A stretch of DNA of 64,000 nt from Papio anubis (taxonomy: Eukaryota; Chordata; Mammalia; Primates; Cercopithecidae). This document shows positions 1-11,345 of the stretch, one piece after another. The position numbers and the translations under genes are program-made. The stretch is from the NCBI RefSeq assembly GCF_008728515.1, contig NC_044984.1:119841349-119905348 (forward strand), read 5' to 3'. The notes under the pieces were generated by a model that saw nothing but the letters and a program-made list of their open reading frames with translations, was not told the origin of the DNA and ran no database searches. Each line of letters begins with the position of its first letter. Positions within the stretch are counted from its first letter, which is position 1.

Positions 1-1207
1 TCCTAGACCTGCTGCTATGTGTGGATTTGATTAATTAATCTTGGAGGGAATCTTTGCTTCCCATCAATCATTTCTTGGTGGTGCTGGGATGTCTGGCTTA
101 ATGCACCTGTCTTTGCTGACACTCCTCTAACTCCTCCATATAATATTTGGCTGCCTTTGGTATCCCTTTTTTGTTCATGGGAGAGGGTGCCCAGGGTCTC
201 ACTGGGGCCTTTTCTTGTGGGTCCACTGGCTTCTGGGAAGCAGAAGGGAGCTGGTCACCTTCCCAGCCCAGCCTGCACTGACCTCTGCGGCATTAGTTCA
301 CAGCATTAGTTCACATCCCCAGAAGTCCCAGCAGGCCCTTGTGGTGATACCTGTGTTCAGTGAAGGCATAGTAAGCAATGGGCACCCCACCGCCTGCCTT
401 CATCCTTGTCCCTCCAGATGCATACACAGCATTGGGCCAAGCCCCCAGGTTGCCCTGGGAGAACGTGGATGTTGTCCATGGACTCCCCGCTGTTATCGAG
501 GAGACATTTTCTGGTTAGTAGCTATGTGAGGATCATTTCAGGAGCAGTGTACAAAAAGAAAGAAACCCAGACTGTGAACTCTCCTTGGCCTTTTCTCAAT
601 GGCAACACACTTGGGTCTTTGATTCTTCCTGGTGGAACTGTGTTCTGTGAACATTGTGCCAGGCAGCACCTGGTCCCGTTATCCCGCCTGAATGCCACGT
701 TTGTTCTTCAGACACCTGAGGACTGGATGCTCCTGTCCATTCCTGCCCCCAGAGTGCCCAGTGCAATGGCCTCCTCTTCCATCCCCTGGGCTGTGCGATC
801 TTCTGGCCTTGTACAGCCCACCCCGCGTCTTAAAGACTCTTCTCCATCTCCAGGTGAAGAACAGGCCTTGCAGATCCATCTCTCCTGCCCCGAGGCATCT
901 GTCTCATTTGCATCTTGCTGGGGTCCCTGGAGCAGCAAGTGATCTGGTTCCCAGCACACTGATTAAACAGAAAATTAACGCACATGGCAAAAGCTGGGGC
1001 TCCTACTTCCAGGCACTTGTAAAAATTACAAGACACTTCGTTTTTAAAGGAAAGTCACTTGCCACCACCCTTCCCCACATCTCCCAGAGGAAGGGGGCGA
1101 CGTTACACATACTTTCCCGGTGATCTGCTCTAGTGCCATATTTTATTACCTGTTTCAAACTAAAATGGTTTTATTATATATAGTATCATTGTTTTCCCAC
1201 CCCACAG
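1..1207. other. Unique non-coding stretch upstream of exon candidate
   Basis: I recognise no interspersed repeat here. Positions 680-930 are GC-richer than the rest. Overlapping open frames occur (for example 406-942 and 692-1123), but the first opens with TTG and none has a family motif I know. The last 20 bases form a pyrimidine-rich run ending in CAG, which serves the exon candidate that follows. Confidence 0.5.
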
Positions 1208-1354
1208 AATTAAGGCGGCAGCAGGTGTGAAGATAATGGCAGTGAGAGTCAGCAGTGAGGACCAATGGGCAGTCCAGGAGGAAATTGATAATGGCAGCAC
1301 TCAGACGTCGGCCACCCTCACCTGCATGGGCCATCGCCCGGACACGCAGAGCAG
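1208..1354 (+). CDS. Candidate internal coding exon of an unidentified gene
   Basis: What is seen: a pyrimidine-rich tract ending in CCCACAG at 1201-1207 acts as a 3' splice site, and CAG|GTAAGC at 1352-1360 is a near-consensus 5' splice site. The 147 bp between them are open in exactly one plus-strand frame, with codons starting at 1209; the other two frames have stops. Intron phase is the same on both sides (one base completes the first codon, two bases are left at the end), so the exon could be included or skipped without a frame change. The peptide contains MAVRVSSEDQWAVQEEIDNG and then a Ser/Thr-rich stretch and one Cys. The frame stops three bases into the intron, as expected of an exon. 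The sequence is unique and keeps several CpGs. I do not recognise the protein, and I see no domain, signal peptide or membrane segment in 49 residues. It could also be a lncRNA exon or a chance frame. No second exon is secure in this window. Confidence 0.45.
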
Positions 1355-1835
1355 GTAAGCGTGGAGATCCCCAAAGCACCTCAGCAGTGGGGAGGAGGGG
1401 AGTGGCTGCCGGAGCTGATAGCAAAATAATGCGCGTGTGGATAAAGCGATGCCTCTGCATTTAATGGGCAATGGTTTCCTTTGCGCTCATCAGCGTAGCT
1501 CAGCCATGCCGCTTCTGAATGGCTCCATTACTGAGATATGCCACGGTATTGAGGCTTCTATCCTTGATGCTCTTCACACATAAATGACCTAATTAGGTCG
1601 GCAGTCTCAAAAATCACCAGAGTTCGCATCTGTCACAGCGTCGAGTTTGGTAACCGCATTTTAAATTTTTATCTTTATTATTACTATTGTTATTGTTTGC
1701 AGCAAAGAGTTGAAGAAGGAAATGGAGGAAATAAAAATGATTTAAGAGGCAAGGGGAGAATATACTTAGTAATGAGTAAACCAAGGGTAGCTTTAGCTAT
1801 CGGGCATTTGTCTCTTAGTGCTTAAATATAGTCAT
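1355..1835. other. Unique, CpG-retaining flank of the exon candidate
   Basis: No repeat is recognised. About ten CpGs survive between roughly 1430 and 1650 in otherwise AT-rich DNA, unlike the decayed repeats around it. This suggests selective constraint or low germline methylation (inference). It could be an intronic conserved element next to the exon. Confidence 0.4.
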
Positions 1836-2739
1836 TTTGCTGATATCACACTTGGGAATTGGCACATGGCCTCAGAATCTTAATTTGAATGAACTTGGCA
1901 TTGCTGGAAGGCAGCCTGTCTTCTCCCATTCAGACACCAACCTTGGGCTTTACAGGGCTGAACTCACCTGGGACCCAGAGAGAGGTGATCACGTGTCACC
2001 TCATATCAGGACACCCGGCAGGTAGAAAGAGCTCTCACCTGTGTTGCAACCGCCTTCCCTACACAGTCCCGTTGCCTCTATTTTCTTCTTGTTTCATTGA
2101 ACACCAGTCTTCTGTGAGATTGCTTCACTGGGAGGGCTAACAAGTTTTGCTGGACATGTGGCCTCCTGCTTTAAAACCTCTGGCTCCTACTTCTCCCGGG
2201 AGGGGGCTCAGACTCCTCAGCTTAGCACATGAGCCCCTTCCGAGTCTGCCGCTTATCACCATATATTGTCACAACCAGTTCTCTTTCTTCCCTAGTCTTT
2301 AAACTCTTCAAGGCCTGCAGCGTTAGGAATGGGGGAGGCCTTCCGTGAATGAATGAGGGCCTGGGCAGAGGGGAGCATGAGAAATGGAGGGTCTTTTCCA
2401 ATGAGTTGCTGGCAAGTGCTGTCTCTTCTTGGGTGACCCCAGCCAACCTCAGCTAGAACTCTCTTCTGCTGGCTTTTGAAGATCTCTGTCAGAGGGAGAG
2501 AAGTGACTCAGACGGAGTGGTCCAAAGCCTTCCATTAGGAATCACTGACCAAGTGATCTGGATGCCTCTTACTCTAAACTCTACGTTCCGGTCATCATTC
2601 TCTACATTTATCGACAGAGTTTTCAGCCCGCAACCCCGCTTGACCCATGGTTTCCCTGCAAATTTGTATCTGCCTGCCAGACACTCCTAAATTCCGGGTT
2701 GTTAAAGTTTCTAGGGAGCCTAGGATTTTTACATTTGCT
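1836..2739. other. Unrecognised non-coding stretch
   Basis: Mixed-composition DNA without an element I can name. 2160-2460 has a weak resemblance to decayed LINE2-like sequence that I cannot support. No convincing splice-bounded frame was seen. Confidence 0.4.
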
Positions 2740-3090
2740 TAGGTGCTTTCAGTTGCAAGTCATAGAATATTTACCTAAAAGTGGCTACTGCAGCAGGGTT
2801 TTATCATCTTACATAAAAGAAATTGAGAGGTAGATGGTGCCATGGATGGTGAATCCAGTAGCACAACGGTGTCTCCTGGGTGTTTTCTGTCTTCCCACTC
2901 CAGTGGACCCAGTGCCCTGACTGTCACTCTCCAGCTTGGGTTCCTCATGGTCACAAGATGGCTGCAGCTGTTCCAGGCATCACAGACTCACCCAGCGATA
3001 TCTAAAGACTGGAAAGGGGTTGGGGGTGGGTCTCTCTTCATGTGTCCCTTTTTACCAGGGAAGAAAACCTTTCCAACAATATCCATGGAA
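2740..3090 (+). repeat. Old interspersed repeat, family not assigned (copy A)
   Basis: Contains 'cagttgcaagtcatag', then 'cacaagatggctgcagctg' and 'aagaaaacctttcc', a pattern I associate with a common, old mammalian repeat. I cannot name the family with certainty. Related motifs return at 3530-3730 and 53790-53960. Confidence 0.4.
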
Positions 3091-3529
3091 GTCTTCCCTT
3101 TAGATCTTATCAATACGCAGTGGGTTCCACGCTTTTGCCCAAGAGGCAGGGTACCCTTGGAAAATGAGTATCTGGTATTATTTCCAGGCTTTGTAGTGGG
3201 AAATGGTCTCTGTTGCCAGGGAATGAGGATGGGAGAATGGGTGCGTGCTGGGTGGTTGGCTCACAGTGTTTGCCACACTCTTTGAAGCTGGCTTCTGTCA
3301 AAGGTTGTAGCTTGATTCTCTACTTTGCCTGGGGGCCCTGTGTGTTTGTATTCCCAGTGGCAGACTTCCTCTTGGTTGCTGGGCTTGTCAGGTGGCTTTA
3401 TGTCCCTGCCGGTGGAGAAGTTCGGGGGTGGCCTGGTACCAGGAATGTAGAGTCAGGTGCTCAAGCAGTATCCTTAGCAACCTGTCTCCCTGGTTTGGCT
3501 TTTTCTCAGACAGGCCCTTCCCTCCTGGA
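3091..3529. other. Unrecognised stretch between two repeat pieces
   Basis: No named element is visible. It separates two segments of what may be the same old repeat family, so it may be degenerate internal sequence or an unrelated insertion. Confidence 0.3.
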
Positions 3530-3735
3530 GGCAAGATGACTGCCAGCAGCTCCCAGCAAACATCTGCTAACTTGGTCACTTCAGGGAGAAAGCTGCTGTC
3601 CCCAGACAGGCCAGGCACAAGTCCCAGTGCTGGTCACCACAGACTCTGTTTGGCATAACTTAGATTGTGCACCCACCCTGAACCAATCACTATAACCAGC
3701 CCTGAACCAGGGGTTTTGACCAGCCCTAATGGAAG
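3530..3735 (+). repeat. Old interspersed repeat, same unassigned family (copy B)
   Basis: Carries 'aagatgactgccagcagct', 'cctgaaccaatcactataa' and 'ccctgaaccagg', matching the downstream half of the family seen at 2740-3090. It is heavily diverged, so age is high and boundaries are approximate. Confidence 0.4.
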
Positions 3736-5057
3736 AGCTTAGGCAGATAATAGGGGAGGGATTGTAGGTGGGCAGCAGATGCTGACGGGGACAGGAGCTG
3801 GAGTGGGCGCCACCCCAGTTACCTTAGCCTCATGCCTCCTGCTGTTGTGAGTCCAAATGGGATTTTCTGGCTCCCTGCCCTCAGAAATCACTGTCTGGGT
3901 ACATAATGGTGATATCCATGGTCTATGCTTAGGACATTAATTTTGTTGATATATTTGACTGACCAAGTGGTAATGTTTTAAATTGAAGAGCAACCTGGGC
4001 CATGGTTATCACTTTTTGGTTCTGTGAGAATCAGTTTTGTGTTCTCTTTAGAAAAGATTAAAAAAAGGTTACAGGGGAAAAAAGTAAAGTAGTTATATAA
4101 GCAGAGTTACATAATTATGAGACACTCTCACATCGTCTCATAAAGGAGAAAGGGTGTCCTCTTTCTCCTTCTCTTTCTCCACATTTAGTATCTGACCTCC
4201 CTTGGATCCTAAGAAGGGCAGGGATTGTCACTTTGGCATGACAATCTATGTTTACCTAATCTCGCAAAACCCATTCCATCATCTAAATAAATAATTGCTT
4301 CTTTTTATCCCTTTTTTTGTTGAATTGTAATATCAAATGAGGTGTGAAGTACAGGCTCGTGGACCGTGCTTGCCGGCTAACAAAGTGAATATATGAATAT
4401 ATCCTCAACAAAACACCCTGCAGAAAGCTGTAATCTCTGAATTGTGACAACCTTGAGTGGAATAGAGTTTTTGATAGAATATAATGTACAAACTGCCTGA
4501 AATTCTGTGATAAGAATTAGAAATGTGTTGTATGGGAAGACCCGACGTGCTCGGTTAGAAAGGCAGTAAAGATCTTAATTTAAAATATTTTAATGAACAC
4601 TCATTGTGAGGAAATGTGAGTAATAAAGATGAAATCCACAAGATAAAGAGTGGTGTTGCCAAAAGAGGAGAGAGGAGATTAGAAAAAAAAAGCAAATTTG
4701 AAAGTGTTCAGAACAGATAACACTGAACCAAGGGAAATGAAAGCTGGATGATGGACTATTTGCATGGAAGCCACGTGCAGCCAGGTAGGTTGAGATGAGG
4801 TTGTTCTTTGAATGATTCTTGTCTGGCTCTTTCTCCAAACCTCAGAGAAAATAAACTGCAACTTTTTATGTGGTCAGAAACCACAAGACAGAGCCCATTC
4901 TTATCTAAAAACTCGAATAGAGGGAGATAAAAGCTCAGAGGATAGGCAAGCAACAGCCCTAAAATAGATTTCTTCAAAAAAACAGGCGCACCCATTTGCT
5001 GTAACCCAACTCAAGGTAAAGTCAAGACCCAATCCAGATGTTCACTGTGAAGGGTAC
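3736..5057. other. Unrecognised AT-rich non-coding stretch
   Basis: No repeat family or gene is recognised. Open frames on the minus strand at 4590-4995 overlap each other and show no family signature. The stretch ends with the 5-bp target-site copy GGTAC at 5053-5057 of the LTR element that follows. Confidence 0.4.
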
Positions 5058-6549
5058 TGTATTAGTCTGTTCTCACACTGCTGATGAAGACATACCCAAG
5101 ACTGGATAATTTATAAAGGAAAGAGGTTTCATTGACTCACAGTTCCACATGGCTGGGGAGGCCTCACAATCAGGGCTGAAGGCAAATAAAGAGCAAAGTC
5201 ACATCTTACATGGTGGCAAGTAAGAGAGCTTGTGTCAGGGAACTCCCTTTTATAAAACCATCAGTTCTCATGAGACTTATTCACTATCACAAGAATAGCA
5301 TGGGAAAAACCCACCTCCATGATTCATTTACCTCCCACTGGGTCCCTCCCATGATGTGGAAAATATGGAAGCTACAATTCAAAATGAGATTTGAGTGGGG
5401 ACACAGCCAAACCATATCATTCCACCCTTGGCCCTCCCCAAATCTCATGTCCTCACATTTCAAAACCTGTCATGCCTCCCCAACAATCTCCCAAAGTCTT
5501 AACTCATTTCAGCATCAACTCAGAAGTCCACAGTTCAAAGTCTCATCTGAGACAAGGCAAGTCCCTTCTGCCTGTGAGCCTGTAAAATCAAAAGCAAGTT
5601 AGTTACTTCCTGGATACAATGAGGGTACAGGCATGTGGTAAATACAGCTATTCCAAATGGGAGAAATTGGATAAAATGAAGGAACTACAGGCCCCATGGA
5701 AGTCTGAAATCCAGTGTGGTAGTCAAAGCTCTAAAATGATCTCCTTTGACTCTGTGTCTCACATCCAGGTCACACTGATGCAAAAGGTAGGTTCCCATGG
5801 TCTTGGGCAACTCTGCCTCTGTGGCTTTGCAGCATACAACCCTCTTCCTGGCTGCTTTCATGGGCTGGTGCTGAGCGTCTGCAGCTTTTCCAGGCACACG
5901 GTGCAAGCTGTCAGTGGATCTATCATTCTGGGGTCTGATGGACAGTGGCCCTCTTCTCATAGCTTCACTAGGCAGTGCCTCAGTGGGGACTCTGTGTGGG
6001 GGTTTCCACCCCACATTTCCGTTCCATACTGCCCTAGCAGAGGTTCTCCATTAGGGCTCTGTCCCTGCAGCACACCTCTGCCTGGACGTCCAGGCATTTC
6101 CATACATCCTCTGAAATCTAGGCAGAGGGTCTAGATTCTTAACATGTGGCCCAACACCACATGTAAGCTGCTAAGGCTTGGGGCTGGCACCCTCTGAAGC
6201 CATGACCCGACTTTTACGTTGGCCCCTTTTAGTCATGGCTGGAGTGACTGGGACACAGTGCACCAAGTTCCTAGGCCGCACAGAGCAGGGGGGTCCAGGC
6301 CAGGCCCACAAAAGAAACAATTTTTTCCTGTGGGCTTCTGGGCCTCTGATGGGAGGCGCTGCCAGGAAGGTCTGTGACATGCCCTGGAGACATTTTCCCC
6401 ATTGTCTTGGTGATTAACATTTGACTCCTCATTATGTTTGCAAATTTCTGCAGCCAGCTTGATTTTCTCCTCAGAAAAAGGCTTTTTCTTGGATATGGGA
6501 GCTATAATTCAATACGAGATTTGAGTGAGGACACAGCCAAACCATGTCA
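5058..6549 (-). mobile_element. THE1/MST-type MaLR element, antisense, internally deleted
   Basis: Reading the minus strand, the 3' LTR is at 5058-5419 (362 bp; plus-strand start 'tgtattagtctgttctcac', end 'ccaaaccatatca'). About 1.07 kb of typical MaLR internal sequence follows at 5420-6494. Only the first ~55 bp of the 5' LTR remain at 6495-6549 ('gacacagccaaaccatgtca'). The rest of the 5' LTR and adjoining internal sequence are deleted. The element is flanked by GGTAC (5053-5057) and GCTAC (6550-6554), a 5-bp duplication with one mismatch, as expected for this group. The internal region of this family is non-coding, and the open frames inside (for example 5619-6134) are chance. Exact subfamily (THE1 versus MSTA) is not settled. 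Confidence 0.85.
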
Positions 6550-6554
6550 GCTAC

Positions 6555-7049
6555 CATATTGGAAAATCTGGAAAATCCAATCTTTCAGGAGTTTTTCTTT
6601 GCCTACCCTAGTCTAGAAAAATATTATAACCATTTAGCAGAGGGAAAGGTCGTCCTTTTAATTAACTGAACTAATTCATTGTTTTTTGTGAAACTTAACA
6701 TTTGGCCATCAAACAAAAAACAATGTTGACATAAAAAGACAGTTACATGTCAAGTGTCATTGTATGGATTTGTGAAACATGGACCAGCCTGAATCTTTCA
6801 TTGTGCTGAAGGATTCTTATTCAAGTTTAAGAAAAGAAGAAAGGAGACAGCTGAATGATTATAACAGCTGCCTCTATTTCAACAAAGTAAAAGTAGTTCT
6901 TCTTACCTGACCCCATTTGTGTTAGTCTCTTTCCTTCTATAAAATACTTTGTTGAAAGGTAAAGGCTAGAACACACAGAACATGTTCATATGTCTTTGAG
7001 GACAATTTTGTGTGATTCTGTTTGTCCATTTCTCATTTTATTTAAAAAA
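6555..7049. other. Unrecognised AT-rich non-coding stretch
   Basis: Nothing recognisable as gene or repeat. It runs up to a MIR. Confidence 0.35.
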
Positions 7050-7272
7050 TCTATTGAAAAACCATATGACTCTTGTTAGGTGCCAGGCACTATGTTATGT
7101 CTTTTAGGTGAATACAATTTTAAAAATCAGAACTATTAGAACCCTGCGAAGTGGATATGGAATGTTATTATTATTATTCCCATTTAACAGTTGTGTAAAT
7201 TGAGACAGTTAAATGATTTCCTGAGGCCTCAGAGCCGGTATGTGGTCAAAGCAGTCCGACTTTAGAGTCCAC
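7050..7272 (-). repeat. MIR, antisense
   Basis: The order 'ggtgccaggcactatgtta', 'cccatttaacagttgtg' and 'gccggtatgtggtcaaagc' is the reverse complement of a MIR tRNA-derived SINE. It is old and diverged. Confidence 0.7.
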
Positions 7273-7477
7273 GCTTAAACCGCCACCTGGGCTCCTCAGA
7301 AGGCGTGGCAAGGTGCCTGTGCTGTGAGCTGTGGTCGCATCCTCCTGCTGTTGCCCAACCAGCTTTCAGCTTTCTCGTTCCCACAGGACCGAAAACTCAC
7401 TAAAAGCAGTGCCCACAGCACGAGCAGGCCCTCTGGCATGTGGAAATAGGAGAGGTAGGTGGTCAGAGAGTGGCCCC

Positions 7478-7916
7478 TCAAAAGACATGTCCATGTATGT
7501 CCTCATCCCCAGAACTTGTGAATGTGACCTTATTTGGAAAAAGCGTCTTTGCAGAGGTCATTAAGTTATAAGGATCTTGAGATGAGATCATCCTGGATTG
7601 GCTGAGTGGACCCTAAATCCAATGACTGGTGTCGTTTTAAGAGACACACAGAGGAAACGGCCACGTGGTGACAGAGGCAGGGATGTGAGTGATACAGCCA
7701 CGGCTGTGGAAACCAAGGAGCGCTTGGAGCCACCAGAAGCTGGGAGGCGAGGCACTGATTGTCCTCTGGAGCCCTTGGCAGGAGCATGTTTCTTTTGACA
7801 TATTGGCTTTGGATCTCCGGCTGCCGGAAGTGTGAAAGAATAAGTCTCTGTTGTTTTAAGCCAACAAGTCTGTGAGGATTTATAACAGCAGCCCCAGGAG
7901 ACTAGTCCGGGGCGTA
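7478..7916 (+). mobile_element. MLT1-type MaLR LTR, sense
   Basis: Shows 'tgaatgtgaccttatttgg', 'ccaatgactggtgtcg', 'ctctgttgttttaagccaa' and the terminal 'ccaggagactagt', the usual order of an MLT1-like LTR. It is a solo LTR. Boundaries are good to about 20 bp; the subfamily is not assigned. Confidence 0.65.
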
Positions 7917-7944
7917 AAGAATACCTGTTGAATAAGCAGGTTGA

Positions 7945-8115
7945 GGCGGCCCAGTCCTGGATGCCCATCAATCACCTGGGAGTCTTTACAAAGTGCAGAC
8001 AGTCCCGGATGCAGATTCCCCAGCCCTTACCCCAGTAGGCTACAAGCATTGGCCTTTGAAGAAAAGCATCCAGGTGATTTTAATGTGCAGCCCGGGCTGA
8101 GAATTCCTGGGAGAC
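7945..8115. mobile_element. Palindromic hAT-type (Charlie-group) DNA transposon remnant
   Basis: 'aatcacctgggagtcttta' on the left is mirrored by 'catccaggtgattttaatg' on the right, with a tail 'gcccgggctgagaattcc'. This is the layout of short, non-autonomous, self-complementary hAT elements. The exact family was not named. Confidence 0.5.
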
Positions 8116-8585
8116 ATGAATGAATGAAAATTCGTTTAAGCCCTGGGAGAAGATAACAATACTTAAACGATTTTAGGATTTGAAAGCAATGGATTTGAGA
8201 TACACAATTCTTAGATTTACAGTCGCATTTGCCACTGGACACTTGGAGACCTCTGAGTACCGGCTACTTCAGGAGTTCAAAGCCAGGATCCCGTGTCGAT
8301 CATATCCCCCATGTAGGGAAATGCATCGTGCACAGGGCACCTGCCTGTAGGGAGAGCCACACTTAACAGAGCGGAGGGAGGTTTGTTTTTGTTTGTTTTT
8401 ATTCATGCTAGAAAGTGGCAACAGAGTCCTATAAGAAATGGAGGACTCCTCCCTGACCCCTTCAAAAAGCCAAGGCCTGCAGAAGAAAAGAAAAAAGAAA
8501 CATTTAAAAACACTCCGCTTATTTTTTCTAACCAGTGGGAAGCACTTTGAATTTATGCTGCCGGCCAGTTTCAGCATAAGTATAA
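8116..8585. other. Unrecognised non-coding stretch
   Basis: No repeat family or gene recognised. A short T/G-rich run is at 8380-8402. Confidence 0.35.
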
Positions 8586-9190
8586 CAAAAGGCTTCTTAC
8601 TTCAAAAGTAATAGATGGTTCAATTGTAGAAAATTTAGAAAATACAATTGGGTAGAATGGAGAGGATAAAAGTAATCTCCAAACCTATGATTGAAAGGGT
8701 AATAACTGTTAATATTTTGAGTATATTGGTATTCTATGTGTTCACATCTATATACAGAAATATGTTATTTCTGTGCATATTAGACTTGCTCATTTAGCTT
8801 TGAAAGCTGTTGTTTTCTGTAATAATAAAGAATAAATATACAGTAACATCTTTTCATGTCATTGAATATTTAATTATAATGATGATTATCAAACCCTTTA
8901 AAAAAATTGGTCAAAGTGATTAACCCTTTTCCCAGAAAAATGCAAATACACGCACATAAACAGTTTTTCCAACAATTTCAAGATTTGTGGAGCCCTTCAA
9001 TGAATCTGTAATTTTTAATGTATAATATTCTATTGCTATTATAGCAGCATATTCTATTCATTTCCCATATTTCACTTTTTCCCCCTTTTAAACATTGCTG
9101 TTGGCCATTTTTATGAGGTTGTATCTTTTTCTTGTTAAACATTCCTTTAAAATATTTTTTCTTTTGAAGCATAAAATGTCTGTCAAATAT
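8586..9190 (-). repeat. Old L1-like 3' fragment, antisense
   Basis: AT-rich with 'aattgtagaaaatttagaa' and 'tataatattctattgctat', resembling the antisense 3' region of mammalian-wide L1s. It shares its pattern with 35815-36234. Strongly diverged. Confidence 0.4.
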
Positions 9191-9559
9191 CTTTGTAGAT
9201 AAGTCTGTAGGAGGGAAAGCTAGACATGAACTGGCGGGTCAAAATACATGATGCATTTTTAAGTTCTGGATGCTTTGGTGAGCTTGTCCTACCTGTTTAC
9301 AGGGCTCTGTGTGTGCCCAGTGCTCGCTTCCTTTGCCAACAGTGGGCATTACCTTAAAAAAATTAATTGGATAGTTGAAATATGGTTATCTTCTTATGGG
9401 CATAATTTGCATTGACATAATTTCTGGTTACATTTAGTAACTTTTCCTGTGTGTGTTTGCCAATGTTTTTCCCTACTTGGTTGCCTTAATTTTGCACTGT
9501 GTTGTTACTTTAGCAAGATTTTAGGTTTGTGCGTTTTCAAATGTAGTCATTGTTTTCTT
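9191..9559. other. Unrecognised AT-rich stretch
   Basis: No element or splice-bounded frame is supported here. Confidence 0.35.
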
Positions 9560-10230
9560 TAAGGCAAAGACTCTAATATGGAGGAGGATGGAGCAGGCCT
9601 AGCGGAATGCCAGAGAGGCTGTGCCAAAATCCATTCATCAGCCTGAGCTGCTCAGTGGTTAGGGAGAACCAGTGGCTGATGCTAGTTAAAGCAGTAAAGG
9701 CAGATTTTATTCAGAGACTCTTCCTCCAACAGTGGAAAAGAGACCTCCGTGTAGAGGGGGACTCAATTGTGAATATAGTGGAGACAACTGGGGATTTATA
9801 GCCAAGGAAAGGAGGAGGGGAGGAGGGTGAATGAGGGGTAGGCGGATGACAGATTACTAAGAGGAGACAGCAAGGATAGGGGGATTCTTGCTAAGCCTAC
9901 TTAGGATTCTTGCTGAAGGCAGCCAGATATCAAGGGTGGGGGATTCTCTCTAAACAGACTTAGCAGATTCTTCCTAAAATTGGGATATGTGAGTCCAGCA
10001 CAGATGGGGAATGGGGTGGGGTTGAAGGATGGGGAGGAGGTGGTGGAGGATAGGTTTGAGACCCAGTCAGGGCTCAGAGGTGCTTGACTCACTTGGTTAA
10101 GGAGAGGGTTGCAGTGCCCCCTGCTGGCCTGTCCAGGGCAGGTAGTGCAAGTGAGAACTAAATCTTGGTTGTTTTAAGCCATTGAAGTTATTTGTTACCA
10201 CAGCATAACATAATCTATCCTGACTTGTAC
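9560..10230 (+). repeat. Probable old LTR-type repeat with purine-rich body
   Basis: The right end at about 10155-10228 ('cttggttgttttaagccat' then 'cataacataatctatcc') looks like an MLT1-type LTR 3' end. The body is purine-rich, with repeated 'aggggattcttgct' and 'gattctctct' phrases. I recognise the tail better than the body. The whole may be one LTR or two elements. Confidence 0.4.
10006..10034 (+). other. Potential G-quadruplex motif
   Basis: Four GGGG runs at 10006, 10013, 10018 and 10031, with loops of 3, 1 and 9 bases, meet the usual sequence rule for an intramolecular G-quadruplex. This is motif-level evidence only. Confidence 0.5.
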
Positions 10231-10239
10231 AAAGAGTTT

Positions 10240-11345
10240 TCAATTATACATTAAAAAAATGTAATAGACTTCTTTGACGGGAGCAGTTTTAGGTTTATAG
10301 AATTGAGTAGAAACAAAATATAGCAAATTGCCACATTACCCTTTACCCCTCCAGTTCCCCTATTATTACCATCGTGCATTAGTGTGGCACGTTTGTTACG
10401 TTTAATTAGTCAATATTGATATATTATTACTTACTAAAGTCCACACTACATATTGGGGTTCACTCCTTGTGTTGTAGGTTTTGCTAATGTATGACATTTA
10501 TGCACCATTACAGTATCACACAGGATATCTTCACTACCCTAAAACCACCCCCTGTGCTCTACCTATCATCTCCCTCCTTCTCCCTGAACTCCTGGCAACC
10601 ACTGACCTTTTTACTGTCTCCATAGTTTTGCCTTTTCCAGAATGTTGTATAGTTGGACTCATGCAGTATGTACTTTTTTCAGATTGGCTTCTTTCACTTG
10701 GCAATATGCGTTTCAGTTTCCTCGCTGTCTTTTCTTGGCTTGATAGCTCATTTCTGTCTATCACTGAATGACATTCCATTGCCTGGAGGGCCCACAGTTT
10801 ATCCATTCATCTACTGAGGGACATCTTGGTTGCTTCCAAGTTTTAGCAATTATGATTAATGCTACTATAAGCATTCAGATTCAGGTTTTTCTGTAGATGT
10901 ACGGTTTCAACTGATTTGGATAAGTGCCAAGGAGCGCAATCGCTGGATCATATGATAAGAATATGTTTAGTTTTGTAAGAAACTGCTAGACCGTCTTCCA
11001 AAGCGGGTGTAGCATTTTTCATTCCAACCAGCAGTGAATGAGACTTCCTGTGTCTTCACATCCTTGCTAACATTTACTGTTATCAGTATTTTGGATTTTA
11101 GCCATTCTCATAGTTGTGTGGTGGTATCCTTGTTTTTAAAAATTTGCAGCTGCCCAGTGATACATGATGCTGAGTATCTTTTCATGTGCTTATTGCCATC
11201 TATATATCATCTTTGGTCAGGTGTCTGTTCAGGTCTTTTGCTCATTTTTTAAGTTGGGTTATTCTTTTTTTATTATATGTTTTGCAACTTTTTTTTTATT
11301 CTGTGGCTTGTCTTTTCATTCTCATGATTAAATATACATTTTGAG
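10240..11345 (-). mobile_element. L1M 3' half, antisense
   Basis: 'ttatccattcatctactga', 'gctggatcatatgataaga', 'ccaaccagcagtgaatgag' and 'gtcttttgctcatttttta' follow the antisense order of an L1 3'UTR and ORF2 C-terminal region. The 3'UTR part matches the one at 13945-14150. Broken by many stops and indels. Confidence 0.75.

Noticed and set aside
406..942. 178-codon plus-strand open frame in unique DNA
   Set aside because: It opens with TTG, overlaps another long frame, has no motif or low-complexity signature I recognise and no splice context.
1155..1460. 101-codon minus-strand frame overlapping the exon candidate
   Set aside because: Probably the shadow of the plus-strand frame; the splice signals belong to the plus strand.
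5619..6134. 171-codon open frame
   Set aside because: Lies wholly within the antisense non-coding internal region of a MaLR element.
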